A stretch of DNA of 64,000 nt from Psychrobacillus lasiicapitis (GCF_006861795.1 NZ_VDGH01000006.1:62001-126000), one strand, 5' to 3'; shown: positions 16,448 to 25,664, counted from the first letter of the stretch. The notes: generated by a model from the letters alone, not told the origin. Made by a program: numbers and translations.

Positions 16448-17805
16448 TCACTTATATGTATACCTAATTTCTTTGCCTTTTTTACAACGGATGATTGACT
16501 AATTTTTAAAGCTACAGCTGCTTTTCTAGTACTGCCATAATCTTTTAATGCCTTTTCTATTACCTTTCTTTCTACTTTTTCGACAATCTCTTTCAGACTA
16601 AGTTCCTCGGAGGGGGTATTAGTACTTTCTGGCTCCAGATTTAATATGTTTCTGGATAACTCCGCATTGATTGTTTTATGTTTTTCTGAGGTTATAACTA
16701 AGCGCTCTACTACGTTTTGTAACTCTCTTATGTTTCCTGGCCATGTATAAGTTTTAAAAACCTCATTTACTTCGCGATCAAATACTATTTGTTTTCCATA
16801 CTTCATGTTATAAAAGTCTACATAATGCTTCGCTAATAATTCAATATCTGAAATTCGATTTCGAAGGGGAGGGATACGAATAGGAAATACATTTAATCTG
16901 TAATATAAATCTTCTCTGAATTTCCCCGTTTTTACTAGTTCATATAAATCACAATTGGTTGCAGCGAGAATTCGAACATCGAATTTAACTGGTTTCGTTC
17001 CGCCAACACGGGTAACCTCTTTTTCTTGAATAATTCTTAAAAGCTTTGATTGTAATTCAAGGGGCATCTCTCCAATTTCATCTAAAAGCAATGTACCCTT
17101 ATCCGCCAGTTCGAACATACCGATTTTTCCTTTGCTAGATGCTCCGGTGAAGGAGCCGGCCTCGTATCCAAACAATTCTGCTTCAAGCAGGTTGGCGGGG
17201 ATTGCTGCACAATTGACTTTTATAAAAGGCTTGTCATGTCTATCGCTATTTATATAGATTTCATTTCCTATTACTTCCTTGCCTACTCCTGTTTCTCCCA
17301 TGATAAGAACAGTTACATCCAAATTGGCCACTTGATGAACCATTTGAATAATCGGTTGAATTTCATCGCTTTTTCCTATTAATTTATTCGTTATTTGCAA
17401 GTTCCTTAGGTGTTCGACTTCATTTTGTGATGCAATCAGTTTCTTTTGTATATCCAATAGGTCTGACATGTCGCGGTTAATAACGACGACCTTTTTTAAA
17501 TTTCCATCATGATCTAAAATAGGGGAACCAGATAGCAATACTTTTACACCTGTACGAATTTCCGCCATCGCATTAATTGGTTTTTTGGTTTTAATAATGT
17601 CAGGTGTGATTGCATTTTTGTATAAACCTTCCTTCATAAGATCGCTTACATATTTGCCTAGGACAAGGTCTGGTGACAATCCAGTTATTCTGCTATAAGA
17701 CTTATTGACATATAAAGTCTTTCCATTTTCATCAGCGAGATAAATTCCATCATATAATTCGTCACAAATTTTTTTATAATCGACAGATTCCACATGCTCT
17801 TCCAA
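16444..17805 (-). CDS. Sigma-54 dependent regulator (PAS-AAA+-Fis HTH)
   Basis: A 453-residue enhancer-binding protein. The N-terminal PAS domain (~1-120, with YDGIYLADENGKTLYVNKSY) likely senses a ligand. The AAA+ domain starts near 150, with Walker A GETGVGKE, the sigma-54 contact loop GSFTGA (Ser for the usual Ala in GAFTGA), and Walker B LLLDEIGEM. The C-terminal Fis-type HTH reads GSTRKAAVALKISQSSVVKKA. The start is TTG at 17805. It is the next gene upstream of the BKACE operon on the same strand and is its likely activator. Confidence 0.9.
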   Translation of the reverse strand: MEEHVESVDYKKICDELYDGIYLADENGKTLYVNKSYSRITGLSPDLVLGKYVSDLMKEGLYKNAITPDIIKTKKPINAMAEIRTGVKVLLSGSPILDHDGNLKKVVVINRDMSDLLDIQKKLIASQNEVEHLRNLQITNKLIGKSDEIQPIIQMVHQVANLDVTVLIMGETGVGKEVIGNEIYINSDRHDKPFIKVNCAAIPANLLEAELFGYEAGSFTGASSKGKIGMFELADKGTLLLDEIGEMPLELQSKLLRIIQEKEVTRVGGTKPVKFDVRILAATNCDLYELVKTGKFREDLYYRLNVFPIRIPPLRNRISDIELLAKHYVDFYNMKYGKQIVFDREVNEVFKTYTWPGNIRELQNVVERLVITSEKHKTINAELSRNILNLEPESTNTPSEELSLKEIVEKVERKVIEKALKDYGSTRKAAVALKISQSSVVKKAKKLGIHISD

Positions 17806-17966
17806 TTATTCATAAGCTCCTTTTAAACCCGATTCCATTTCATTCTAATCTAGAATCAAGTAGCCAATTTTAACTGCTTGTCTAAAACTTTTCTATATTT
17901 TCAGTATAATAGACATTAAGTTTACCAGCTACTACTCTATGAAGCGTAAATAAGTAGAAACAGCAA

Positions 17967-18013
17967 AAAACCTCCTGATTATCTAGCAAATAGCTAAACA
18001 ATCAGGAGGTTTT
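17967..18013 (-). terminator. Strong hairpin, probable minus-strand terminator
   Basis: AAAACCTCCTGATT and AATCAGGAGGTTTT form a perfect 14-bp stem with a 19-nt loop. On the minus strand it is followed by six T. The nearest minus-strand gene upstream of it is the rRNA methyltransferase at 18548, from which it is separated by two copies of the ~312-bp repeat. Confidence 0.65.
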
Positions 18014-18328
18014 ATAAAGTGAAACTTCAATCAGTGGGGGGTTCCGACGTACAGGACGTGCTAGTGGGGACGTTGCGACATGGACGTCGCGCTTCTAGTC
18101 CCCGTCATCCCCCACTGATTGTTAGTTGTGTCCCACACGATGTGGGTCACACAGACGTTGCAAACGCTCTTTTATTTTGCGACGAGCTTTGCGCAGGAGC
18201 AACACGACGTTGCGTACTTAGTCTGGGATCATTTCATCGGGTTTTACGGGCAGTTGATCTCCCGCTTATCTTTTCGCTTTTTTAAAATCTTGAAGTGAGA
18301 GTCTTACTGCCCGTTAATGCGGGATAAA
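18013..18328 (+). repeat. ~312-bp structured repeat, copy 1
   Basis: It runs from ATAAAGTGAAACTTCAATC to GTTAATGCGGGATAA. Internal complementary blocks are CAATCAGTGGGGG with CCCCCACTGATTG, CTAGTGGGGAC with a CTAGTCCCC block, CCCACACGATGTGGG, and ACGGGCAGT with ACTGCCCGT, so the whole unit can fold as a set of hairpins. No transposase is encoded. An 88-codon open frame across it is a by-product of its composition. Confidence 0.85.
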
Positions 18329-18530
18329 GTGAAACTTCAATCAGTGGGGGGGGCCGACGTACAGGACGTGCTAGTGGGGACGTTGCGACATGGACGTCGC
18401 GCTTCTAGTCCCCGTCATCCCGATTGTTAGTTGAACCAATCGGGCTTTTACGGGCAGTTGATCTCCCACTTATCTTTTCGCTTTTTTAAAATTTTGAAGT
18501 GAGAGTCTTACTGCCCGTTAATGCGGGATA
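18324..18530 (+). repeat. ~312-bp structured repeat, copy 2 (internally deleted)
   Basis: It directly follows copy 1 in the same orientation, sharing the GATAA junction. Ends are the same as copy 1, but the central ~120 bases (the CCCACACGATGTGGG and TTGCGACGAGC blocks) are missing and replaced by a short GATTGTTAGTTGAACCAATC hairpin. Confidence 0.85.
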
Positions 18531-18547
18531 AAAAGTGACTACTTTTG

Positions 18548-19738
18548 TTATTTAGCTCTCACAAATAATACTTTCAAATAATTTCCCTCTTTAAAGAGGG
18601 GAGAAGTTTTAAAGTCACTTGGAAGAGAAAATTCTTCCTCAATCGTGTATTTACGATTACTGTCTTTAAAAGCTTTTTCTACAAAGGTTTTGAATTTTTT
18701 CATGCCAAACGTTGCGTTGTTTGTAGAGGCTACGATGACGCCGTTCTTTTCAGTAATAGCAATAGCATCTTTTAGTAAGCTGGTGTAATCCTTAGAAGAG
18801 CTAAATGTGTATTTCTTCGAACGTGCAAAGCTTGGTGGATCTAGGATCACCACATCAAAAGCTAATTCCTTTCGTTTGGCATATTTAAAGTAATCGAACA
18901 CATCCATTACGATAATATCTTGTTGCTCCGCATCGATTCCATTTACTTCAAATTGTTCAGTTGTTTTACTTAGGCTTCGTTTTGCTAGATCTACGCTGGT
19001 CGTTTTCGTTGCACCACCTGCAGCAGCGAAAACAGAAAAAGCACCTGTATAAGAAAATGTATTAAGCACTGTTTTTCCTTTTGAATAGGCGTCACGAATC
19101 TTTTTACGAACGTCACGTTGATCCAAAAACACACCAACCATAGCCCCGTCGTTCAAGTAGATGGCAAAGTTTTGCCCACTTTCCTTCACGATTAGCGGAA
19201 ACTCTCCACGTTCCCCTTTAACAAAGTCATCGTCTTCCAAATACTGACCTTTTGTATCGAAGCGTTTTTTCTCATAAATTCCTTTATAACTCACACAAGC
19301 TTCTAGTCCAGCTAAAATCATTTCTTTAAACGAATAAATTCCTTCACTGTACCAGCTGATTAAGTAAAAACCGTCAAAATAATCAATTGTTAGACCGCCA
19401 ATCCCATCGCCTTCTCCGTTAAAAACACGAAAAGCAGTCGTCTCGCTACTATCGAAATAATCGGTACGATTTTTAATAGCAGCTGCAATTTTCTTCTGGA
19501 AAAACTGCGTATCGATTGGTTCGTTTTCATTATTCGTTAAAAGCCAGCCCATTCCTTTATTTTGCTTCCCTACATAACCTTTACCAATAAACTTGCCAGC
19601 AGGATTGCGTAATTTTAAGATTGTTCCTTCAGGTAAAGAGTCTGTCTCGTGGAAACCCTCTTTCAATAAAATAGGAACTCCTTTTTGTAATTCCTGTGCT
19701 AGTGCATCCTTTATTTTTATATCTATTTCTTTATGCAT
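18548..19738 (-). CDS. Class I SAM-dependent rRNA methyltransferase (YwbD/RlmI-like)
   Basis: About 396 residues: an N-terminal PUA-like domain (LKLRNPAGKFIGKGYVG), a central EEHEE-like region, and a C-terminal Rossmann methyltransferase. It shows the SAM motif NTFSYTGAFSVFAAAGGA, then DLAKRSL and the catalytic ILDPPSF. It resembles RlmI/YwbD proteins that methylate a 23S rRNA cytosine. The ATG at 19738 gives MHKEIDIK and has GAGG 9 nt upstream; longer frames lack a ribosome site. No terminator follows closely; two repeats intervene before the hairpin near 17990. Confidence 0.85.
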   Translation of the reverse strand: MHKEIDIKIKDALAQELQKGVPILLKEGFHETDSLPEGTILKLRNPAGKFIGKGYVGKQNKGMGWLLTNNENEPIDTQFFQKKIAAAIKNRTDYFDSSETTAFRVFNGEGDGIGGLTIDYFDGFYLISWYSEGIYSFKEMILAGLEACVSYKGIYEKKRFDTKGQYLEDDDFVKGERGEFPLIVKESGQNFAIYLNDGAMVGVFLDQRDVRKKIRDAYSKGKTVLNTFSYTGAFSVFAAAGGATKTTSVDLAKRSLSKTTEQFEVNGIDAEQQDIIVMDVFDYFKYAKRKELAFDVVILDPPSFARSKKYTFSSSKDYTSLLKDAIAITEKNGVIVASTNNATFGMKKFKTFVEKAFKDSNRKYTIEEEFSLPSDFKTSPLFKEGNYLKVLFVRAK

Positions 19739-19882
19739 AATTGTCATCCTCAACGTTTGTTTTTCTTTTATTATCACATATCGGGAGGTTTTAAAAAAGA
19801 AATGCGTTGAATTGGACAAGTTAGCTTGGGGAGAGATGCTCCATACCCAGTATATTTTACTGAAAGATAGTTAACCAGATAG

Positions 19883-19911
19883 TTGAATATGTATCGTTAG
19901 TCGGTTATATT
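19883..19911 (+). promoter_or_regulatory. SigmaA promoter of the arsR-type gene
   Basis: TTGAAT-N17-TATATT. The -10 box ends 7 nt before the ATG, so transcription would begin at or one base before the start codon. Confidence 0.75.
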
Positions 19912-19918
19912 TAACTAC

Positions 19919-20260
19919 ATGGTTAATCAAAATGTAGAAAATTTAAATGAAGTTTTCCATGCTCTAGCAAATGACACGAGAAGAGATATGATTTCTATGA
20001 TGGCAACGCAAGAAAGGACGATTTCTGAACTGGCGGAACCATTTGACATATCCTTGGCTGCGATCTCAAAGCATATAAAAGTTTTGGAAAGGGCAAATTT
20101 AGTCGAGCGGATAATAAACGGAAGAACGCATATATGTCGCTTAAATACTGAATCATTATCTCAAGCAACCGAATGGCTTCATTTTTACGAGAAGTTTTGG
20201 AGCAAACACTTTGATCTTCTTGAAATTGAGTTAATGAAGGAGAAAAGGAAAGAACAATAA
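19919..20260 (+). CDS. ArsR-family HTH regulator, apparently leaderless
   Basis: A 113-residue winged-helix protein. It begins with VFHALANDTRRDMI, followed by the HTH core ISELAEPFDISLAAISKHIKVLE, and lacks the metal-binding cysteines of metal sensors. It belongs to the ArsR subgroup that accompanies AHSA1/SRPBCC genes, as here. No ribosome site precedes the ATG, and the promoter -10 box ends 7 nt before it. It is likely autoregulated: TTAAC/GGTTA half-sites surround the promoter. Confidence 0.85.
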   Translation: MVNQNVENLNEVFHALANDTRRDMISMMATQERTISELAEPFDISLAAISKHIKVLERANLVERIINGRTHICRLNTESLSQATEWLHFYEKFWSKHFDLLEIELMKEKRKEQ

Positions 20261-20280
20261 ATAAAAAAAGGAGCAATAAC

Positions 20281-20781
20281 ATGAACAATTTATCGACAAC
20301 GACTTTAACAATGAAAAGAGTATTCGACGTAGCACCAGAGCGAGTTTTTGACGCATGGTTGAACCCTGAGATGATGAGAAAATGGTTCTTCACATTGGAG
20401 GGGACGAACAAGGTCGCTCAAAACAACCCTCAAGTAGGGGGTACTTGGGAAATCGTCGATCATCGAGGTGGAAAAGATTATCGAGCGATTGGAGAATACC
20501 TTGAAGTAGATCCTCCTCAAAAATTAGTGTTTACGTTTAAAATGCCTCAATTCAGTGAATTAGAAGATACGATTACAGTAGAACTAAAAGAACTTTCACA
20601 AGGGTGCGAAATGACATTTACACAAAAAATTTATGTTGCTCATGAAGAAAATTGGACAGAATCTGATATTGAGAAAGCATTAGGAGAATATCATGATGGG
20701 TCGGAACATGGTTGGAATTTAATGTTTATGGGGCTGAAAGAATTACTTGAAACAGGAAAAGTTAGTTATACAGGCCAATAA
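20281..20781 (+). CDS. SRPBCC (AHSA1-like) domain protein
   Basis: A 166-residue START/Bet v1-fold protein of the AHSA1 group. It shows the family start (MKRVFDVAPERVFDAWLNPE), MMRKWFFT, GTWEIVDHRGGKDYRAIGEYLEV and a C-terminal helix GWNLMFMGLKELLE. These proteins bind hydrophobic ligands; the ligand is unknown. It lies 20 bases after the ArsR gene with AAAGGAG, so the two form an operon. Confidence 0.85.
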   Translation: MNNLSTTTLTMKRVFDVAPERVFDAWLNPEMMRKWFFTLEGTNKVAQNNPQVGGTWEIVDHRGGKDYRAIGEYLEVDPPQKLVFTFKMPQFSELEDTITVELKELSQGCEMTFTQKIYVAHEENWTESDIEKALGEYHDGSEHGWNLMFMGLKELLETGKVSYTGQ

Positions 20782-20787
20782 CAAAGT

Positions 20788-20832
20788 GAACAAATAGCTG
20801 CATTTTCTGACTGGAAAATGCGGCTATTGTTC
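20788..20832 (+). terminator. Long hairpin after the AHSA1 gene, no T tract
   Basis: GAACAAATAGCTGCATTTTC pairs with GAAAATGCGGCTATTGTTC around TGACTG. The following bases are AAGAATAAG, so it lacks the U run of a standard terminator. It could be a Rho-independent terminator of weak type or an mRNA-end stabiliser. Confidence 0.5.
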
Positions 20833-21096
20833 AAGAATAAGAAAGGATAATTAAAAGATAGGGAAATACATACTTTTTACGTGCTTAAAAACCCTTGTAC
20901 TTGGGAAGATAGAAAAATATAGTTGCCTCGAAGACCTTCGAAAACGTAACATACTAGATTTTGTACTTATAAGGCACTTGCAATTTTCTTATTTAGAATA
21001 TTGCAAAGAAGCCTTGTTGGGTATACTTTCTCTGCTCTTATTAGAACTGTTTATGGTACAATATACTATACATATGTACGAGGAAGGAAGTTCGTT

Positions 21097-21324
21097 GTGA
21101 AAAAGTCGAAAGTAGTTATTCCGATAATGATCGTGGTAGCAGTACTCGCTACATGGATTCTGAAGGATCATACGGACGTACCAATTCTCCATAAGATTCT
21201 TATTACAATAGGTGCATGTATCTTATCAGGAGGGCTTGGTTACCTATTACTAGGATCAGATGTTCAAAAAGTTGAGCCGAAACCATATCAACAACATACA
21301 AACAAAAAGGGAAGCAGAAAGTAA
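21097..21324 (+). CDS. Small membrane protein of unknown function
   Basis: Seventy-five residues from a GTG start 8-10 nt after AGGAAGGA. It has a basic N-terminus, two hydrophobic segments (VVIPIMIVVAVLATWIL and ILITIGACILSGGLGYLLLG) and a polar C-terminus. It stands 40 bases before recQ and may be cotranscribed with it. No family is recognised. Confidence 0.55.
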   Translation: MKKSKVVIPIMIVVAVLATWILKDHTDVPILHKILITIGACILSGGLGYLLLGSDVQKVEPKPYQQHTNKKGSRK

Positions 21325-21364
21325 TCTGTTTTCCTTTTTTCTTAAATAGACAGGAGGTATAAGG

Positions 21365-23131
21365 ATGCTCGACAATGCACGCCGATTATTACAAACCTAT
21401 TTTGGATACGATTCCTTTCGAGAAGGACAGGAAACGATTATAAAAAATGTGCTAAACAGTCATTCAAGTCTTTGTGTAATGCCTACAGGAGGAGGAAAGT
21501 CGCTTTGTTATCAAATCCCCTCTTTAATGTTAGATGGAACTACAATTGTTATTTCCCCACTCATTTCCCTTATGAAAGATCAAGTAGATACATTAGTGCA
21601 AGCAGGCATCTCAGCCACGTTTATCAATAGTACATTAACCGCAGAAGAAGTAAGAGAAACAATGGAAGAAGTGCAAAACGGACAATATCGTTTACTTTAT
21701 ATTGCGCCTGAACGATTAGAATCTCAAAGCTTTTTAAATCAATTAAAGCGTGTCCAAGTTCCATTAATCGCAGTCGATGAAGCGCATTGTATCTCTCAAT
21801 GGGGACATGATTTTAGACCAAGCTACCGTGCTATCCACAGACTTAAAGATATATTTGAAGTAGAACCTACTGTACTTGCATTAACAGCAACAGCTACTCC
21901 AGAAGTGCGTGCGGATATATGTAGATTGCTTCAAATTAAAGAAGATAGCACCGTGATCACGGGATTTGCACGTACAAATCTCACTTTTTCTGTCGTACTT
22001 GGACAAGACAAAAATAAGTTTCTAAAAGATTTTATTAAAAAGAATGCGCAAGAAGTAGGGATTATATATGCAGCGACACGAAAAACGGTGGATCAGCTAT
22101 ATGATTTATTAAATAAAGCTGGTGTACGCACTGCAAAATACCACGCAGGACTTCCAGAAGCATTTCGCAATAAAGAACAGGAACGTTTTCTAACGGATGA
22201 AGCGCAAGTAATGGTAGCGACAAACGCTTTCGGGATGGGTATTGATAAATCGAACGTAAGATACGTGATTCATTATCAGCTTCCTAAAAATATGGAAAGC
22301 TATTATCAAGAAGCGGGAAGAGCTGGACGAGACGGCCTACCAAGTGAATGTGTAGTGTTGTATGCATCTCAAGACGTACAAACCCAACGCTTTTTAATCG
22401 ATCAGGCTTTGGACCGTGAACGTATTCCTGGGGAGCTTGAGAAGTTACAAGGAATGGTCGACTACTGTCACACAGAAAATTGTTTACAGCAGTTTATCGT
22501 CACCTATTTCGGAGAACCAGATGCGAAAGAATGCGGTAGATGTGCGAATTGCACAGATGAAAGGGAAGTTCAAGACGTCACAAAAGAAGTACAGATGGTA
22601 TTATCCTGTGTTGTTCGAATGGGTCAGAAGTTCGGAAAAACGATTACTGCACAGGTTTTAACCGGCTCACAAAATAAAAAAGTGGTCGAATTTGGTTTTA
22701 CGAAGCTGTCTACTTATGGAATATTAAAGAATCAATCATTAAAAGAAGTGTCGGGATTAATGGAGTTTATGATTTCAGAAGGAATCCTATTAGTAAATCA
22801 CGGGAGTTTACCGACGATATACGTTTCAGATAAAGGAAAAGAGGTATTACTGGGGAAAAGACAAGTAATGCGTAAAGGAGTCGCAGTAACGAAACAAATT
22901 GCGAAAAGTGATCCGTTGTTTGAAGGATTAAGGGTACTTCGGAAAAAACTTGCGGACGAAGCAGGTGTACCACCATTTGTTATTTTTTCTGACAAAACAC
23001 TACAAGATATGTGTGTAAAGCGTCCGCAAACCGAAGAACAATTTTTAGAGGTGCACGGTGTTGGTGCAAATAAAAGAGATAAATACGGAAAAGCTTTCCT
23101 TGAAGAAATTAACCGTTATACCACTGTATAG
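21365..23131 (+). CDS. recQ: ATP-dependent DNA helicase RecQ
   Basis: A 588-residue RecQ helicase for recombination and fork repair. Motif I is MPTGGGKSLCYQ near residue 40, motif II AVDEAHCISQWGHDF, motif VI QEAGRAGRDG. The zinc-binding domain has Cys at CHTENC and CGRCANC, followed by the RQC winged helix and a C-terminal HRDC domain (FSDKTLQDMC...VHGVGANKRDKYG). Length and layout match B. subtilis YocI rather than the shorter RecS. ATG start after AGGAGGTATAAGG. The 3' end overlaps the convergent DUF2187 gene by 16 bases. Confidence 0.93.
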   Translation: MLDNARRLLQTYFGYDSFREGQETIIKNVLNSHSSLCVMPTGGGKSLCYQIPSLMLDGTTIVISPLISLMKDQVDTLVQAGISATFINSTLTAEEVRETMEEVQNGQYRLLYIAPERLESQSFLNQLKRVQVPLIAVDEAHCISQWGHDFRPSYRAIHRLKDIFEVEPTVLALTATATPEVRADICRLLQIKEDSTVITGFARTNLTFSVVLGQDKNKFLKDFIKKNAQEVGIIYAATRKTVDQLYDLLNKAGVRTAKYHAGLPEAFRNKEQERFLTDEAQVMVATNAFGMGIDKSNVRYVIHYQLPKNMESYYQEAGRAGRDGLPSECVVLYASQDVQTQRFLIDQALDRERIPGELEKLQGMVDYCHTENCLQQFIVTYFGEPDAKECGRCANCTDEREVQDVTKEVQMVLSCVVRMGQKFGKTITAQVLTGSQNKKVVEFGFTKLSTYGILKNQSLKEVSGLMEFMISEGILLVNHGSLPTIYVSDKGKEVLLGKRQVMRKGVAVTKQIAKSDPLFEGLRVLRKKLADEAGVPPFVIFSDKTLQDMCVKRPQTEEQFLEVHGVGANKRDKYGKAFLEEINRYTTV

Positions 23132-23337
23132 TTTTTATGGGATACGACAGTTAAGTTAGAAGGAACATTGATCTTTTTCGCATCTTCTGTAGATATTTCG
23201 ACAATAACTGAGTGTTCTAGAATCTTGAAAATAGTACCTTGTACTTCGTGGTCGTTACGAGAAAAAGAGATCTTCTCATCAATTTTCCGTGCTGCTACGA
23301 AGTCCGAAACTTCTTTTGGTTGTCTTTGGAAACTCAT
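23116..23337 (-). CDS. DUF2187 (YkvS-like) small protein
   Basis: A 73-residue KOW-like small barrel protein: KISFSRNDHEVQGTIFKILEHSVIVEIS, then a Tyr/Val-rich C-terminus, as in YkvS/DUF2187 proteins. It overlaps recQ tail to tail. Function unknown; possibly nucleic-acid binding. Confidence 0.7.
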   Translation of the reverse strand: MSFQRQPKEVSDFVAARKIDEKISFSRNDHEVQGTIFKILEHSVIVEISTEDAKKINVPSNLTVVSHKNYTVV

Positions 23338-23606
23338 GTATCTGCCTCTATTCTAGTTTTTTTACGCAAATTGCGATACTTCTATTATAACATAAATAAA
23401 CTATTAAAATGCGTGATAGAGATTATTAGAGCTAAATACAAATATTTCCGTTTAAGATTAAACATTTGTTGATAGAAAAAAGTCATGCGAACAATTTGTG
23501 CGATTTTCTAGTTTCACTATAAATGAGCTTTGTAATTTTAATTTTGCAGAGATTATTGGATATGATAAGGTTAAGAGATTGCTTTTGGGAGGAGTACGCA
23601 TGAATA

Positions 23607-23923
23607 TTATCCCGCATTAACGGGCAGTATGGCTCCCACTTCAAGATGTAAGAAAAGCGAAAAGATAAGTGGGAGATCAACTGCTGGCATGCGCCCGATG
23701 AAATGATCCCAGACTAAGTACGCAACGTCGTGTTGCTCCTGCGCAAAGCTCGTCGCAAAATAAAAGAGCGTTTGCAACGTCTGTGTGACCCACATCGTGT
23801 GGGACACAACTAACAATCAGTAGGGGATGACGGGGACTAAAAGCGCGACGTCCATGTCGCAACGTCCCCACTAGCACGTCCTGTGCGTCGAAAAACCCCC
23901 ACTGATTGAAGTTTCACTTTATC
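23607..23923 (-). repeat. ~312-bp structured repeat, copy 3, inserted in a cupin gene
   Basis: Full-length copy in reverse orientation to copies 1 and 2, with the same hairpin blocks. It is flanked by TTATC (23607-23611 and 23919-23923). It separates a ribosome site plus ATG (GGGAGGAGTACGCATG) from the rest of a cupin reading frame. Removing the insert with one TTATC joins ATG-AAT-ATT-ATC-GAA-ACG in frame with the cupin. Confidence 0.85.
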
Positions 23924-23959
23924 GAAACGCCATACTTATTCGATGAAAAAGAGAAGTTT

Positions 23960-24211
23960 ATGTCGAAAGTAGTTCAATTTGACAGCCATCAAGTGTTGAA
24001 TATTCAGTTGCGAAAAGGAGAAGAAATAAAAGAGCATGATGCAAAAGAAGATGTTTTAATAGTTGTAAGAAAAGGGAAGGTATTATTTACAGTAAAAGGC
24101 GTAGAACAACTAGTAACGACGGGGCATATCCTTCATATAAATCCTCTAGAAATTCATGCATTAAAAGCAGTAGAGGATGCAGACGTAATCGTTATTAAAA
24201 TTGGAAACTAA
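23960..24211 (+). CDS. Cupin domain protein, 5' end interrupted by repeat
   Basis: Eighty-three residues from ATG 23960: a single-domain cupin with [20 protein letters not shown] and [16 protein letters not shown], the two metal-binding cupin motifs in degenerate form. The original start is probably the ATG at 23600, whose frame now ends after six codons inside the inserted repeat. The pre-insertion N-terminus would read [20 protein letters not shown]. Expression now needs another start, such as ATG 23960, which has only a weak ribosome site, or TTG 23906 within the repeat. The gene may be damaged. Confidence 0.7.
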   Translation: MSKVVQFDSHQVLNIQLRKGEEIKEHDAKEDVLIVVRKGKVLFTVKGVEQLVTTGHILHINPLEIHALKAVEDADVIVIKIGN

Positions 24212-24227
24212 GAGGAGATTATGCATA

Positions 24228-25664
24228 GTGCATTTTAACGAACTAAGATTAGATGAAAAGATTTTACGGGCAATCGAACAACTAGGTTATACAGAGCCGA
24301 CTGAAGTACAACAGAAAGTTATTCCTGTTGCACTAAAGAAACAAGATATTTTGGTGAAATCAAAAACGGGTAGCGGAAAAACAGCAGCGTTTGCAACACC
24401 ACTATGTGAACTAGTTGAGTGGGAAGAAAACAAACCACAAGCATTAGTGCTGACACCAACAAGGGAACTAGCTGTTCAAGTACAAGAAGACATAACAAAC
24501 ATTGGACGTTATAAGCGTATTAAAGGGCTCGCCTTATATGGTAAATCCCCATTTGCTAAACAAAAGCTTGCATTAAAGCAAAAAACCCATATCGTTGTGG
24601 GTACACCAGGAAGAGTTCTTGACCATATTGAAAAAGGGACGCTAGATGTATCGAAAATCGAATATCTAGTCATTGATGAAGCAGATGAAATGTTGAACAT
24701 GGGATTTTTAGAACAAGTTACATCAATCATTAAATTACTTCCTACAAAACGCACAACGATGTTATTTTCAGCCACTTTATCTAGTGAAATCAAAAAGTTA
24801 AGTAGTAAATATATGAATCAACCCGTTTCGATTGAAATCGATGTTGCCGAAGAAAATGCTCCGAATATTGAGCACGTGAAGTATGTAGTGCAGGAGGAAC
24901 TCAAACTTTCATTTCTAGAAAAACTAACAATTATTGAAAATCCCGACAGTTGCATCATCTTTTGCCGTACAAAGGAACGAGTGGAACAACTTGTAGATAT
25001 ATTAGATGAAAAAGGGTACACTGCCGATAAAATTCATGGTGGCATGATGCAAGAAGATCGTTTTGAAGTAATGGATGACTTCCGAACAGGGGATTTCCGT
25101 TATTTAATCGCAACTGATGTAGCAGCGCGAGGTATTGATATTGAAAATATTACGCATGTCGTTCACTATGATGTTCCCCTAGAGCAAGAAAGCTATGTAC
25201 ATCGTACTGGTAGAACAGGACGGGCTGGCCGTAGTGGAAAATCGATCATGCTGGCTACACCGCATGAAGATAAATTTGTAAAAGAAATTGAAGAATTTAT
25301 CGGCTTTGAAATTCCGACAGGTCCCGCATTGTCAACAGAAGAAGTGGCAAAAAATCGAGCTGCATTTGATGTGAAAATGCAAGAACAGCCAGAATTGAAA
25401 AAATCGAAAAGTGAACAATTAAATGCTAATATCACTAAATTATATTTCAATGGCGGAAAGAAGAAAAAGCTTCGTGCAGTAGATTTCGTTGGAACAATCG
25501 CCAAAATTAATGGCGTGTCTGCAGATGATATCGGGATTATCACAATTCAAGACAATGTCACTTACGTAGAAATCCTAAATGGCAAAGGTCCACTAGTTCT
25601 AAAAACGATGCGAAACACAACAATAAAAGGCAAACAACTAAAAGTGCATATTGCACATAAATAG
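24228..25664 (+). CDS. dbpA: DEAD-box RNA helicase DbpA (YxiN-like)
   Basis: A 478-residue DEAD-box helicase: Q motif and [14 protein letters not shown], motif [11 protein letters not shown], Ia [37 protein letters not shown]. The C-terminal ~75 residues ([18 protein letters not shown]...[13 protein letters not shown]) are the DbpA RNA-binding domain that recognises 23S rRNA hairpin 92 during 50S assembly. GTG at 24228 with AGAGGAGA upstream is preferred over a TTG nine codons earlier. Its length equals B. subtilis YxiN. Confidence 0.92.
   Translation: MHFNELRLDEKILRAIEQLGYTEPTEVQQKVIPVALKKQDILVKSKTGSGKTAAFATPLCELVEWEENKPQALVLTPTRELAVQVQEDITNIGRYKRIKGLALYGKSPFAKQKLALKQKTHIVVGTPGRVLDHIEKGTLDVSKIEYLVIDEADEMLNMGFLEQVTSIIKLLPTKRTTMLFSATLSSEIKKLSSKYMNQPVSIEIDVAEENAPNIEHVKYVVQEELKLSFLEKLTIIENPDSCIIFCRTKERVEQLVDILDEKGYTADKIHGGMMQEDRFEVMDDFRTGDFRYLIATDVAARGIDIENITHVVHYDVPLEQESYVHRTGRTGRAGRSGKSIMLATPHEDKFVKEIEEFIGFEIPTGPALSTEEVAKNRAAFDVKMQEQPELKKSKSEQLNANITKLYFNGGKKKKLRAVDFVGTIAKINGVSADDIGIITIQDNVTYVEILNGKGPLVLKTMRNTTIKGKQLKVHIAHK

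Noticed and set aside
18019-18285. An 88-codon open frame in repeat copy 1, and a similar one in copy 3 (23677-23877)
   Set aside because: The frame consists wholly of the structured repeat, has no ribosome site, and is destroyed in copy 2.
20833-21096. Possible small RNA or leader before the small membrane gene
   Set aside because: Short dyads such as CGAAGACCTTCG and TTGCAAT/ATTGCAA exist, but no terminator or promoter arrangement supports a transcript.
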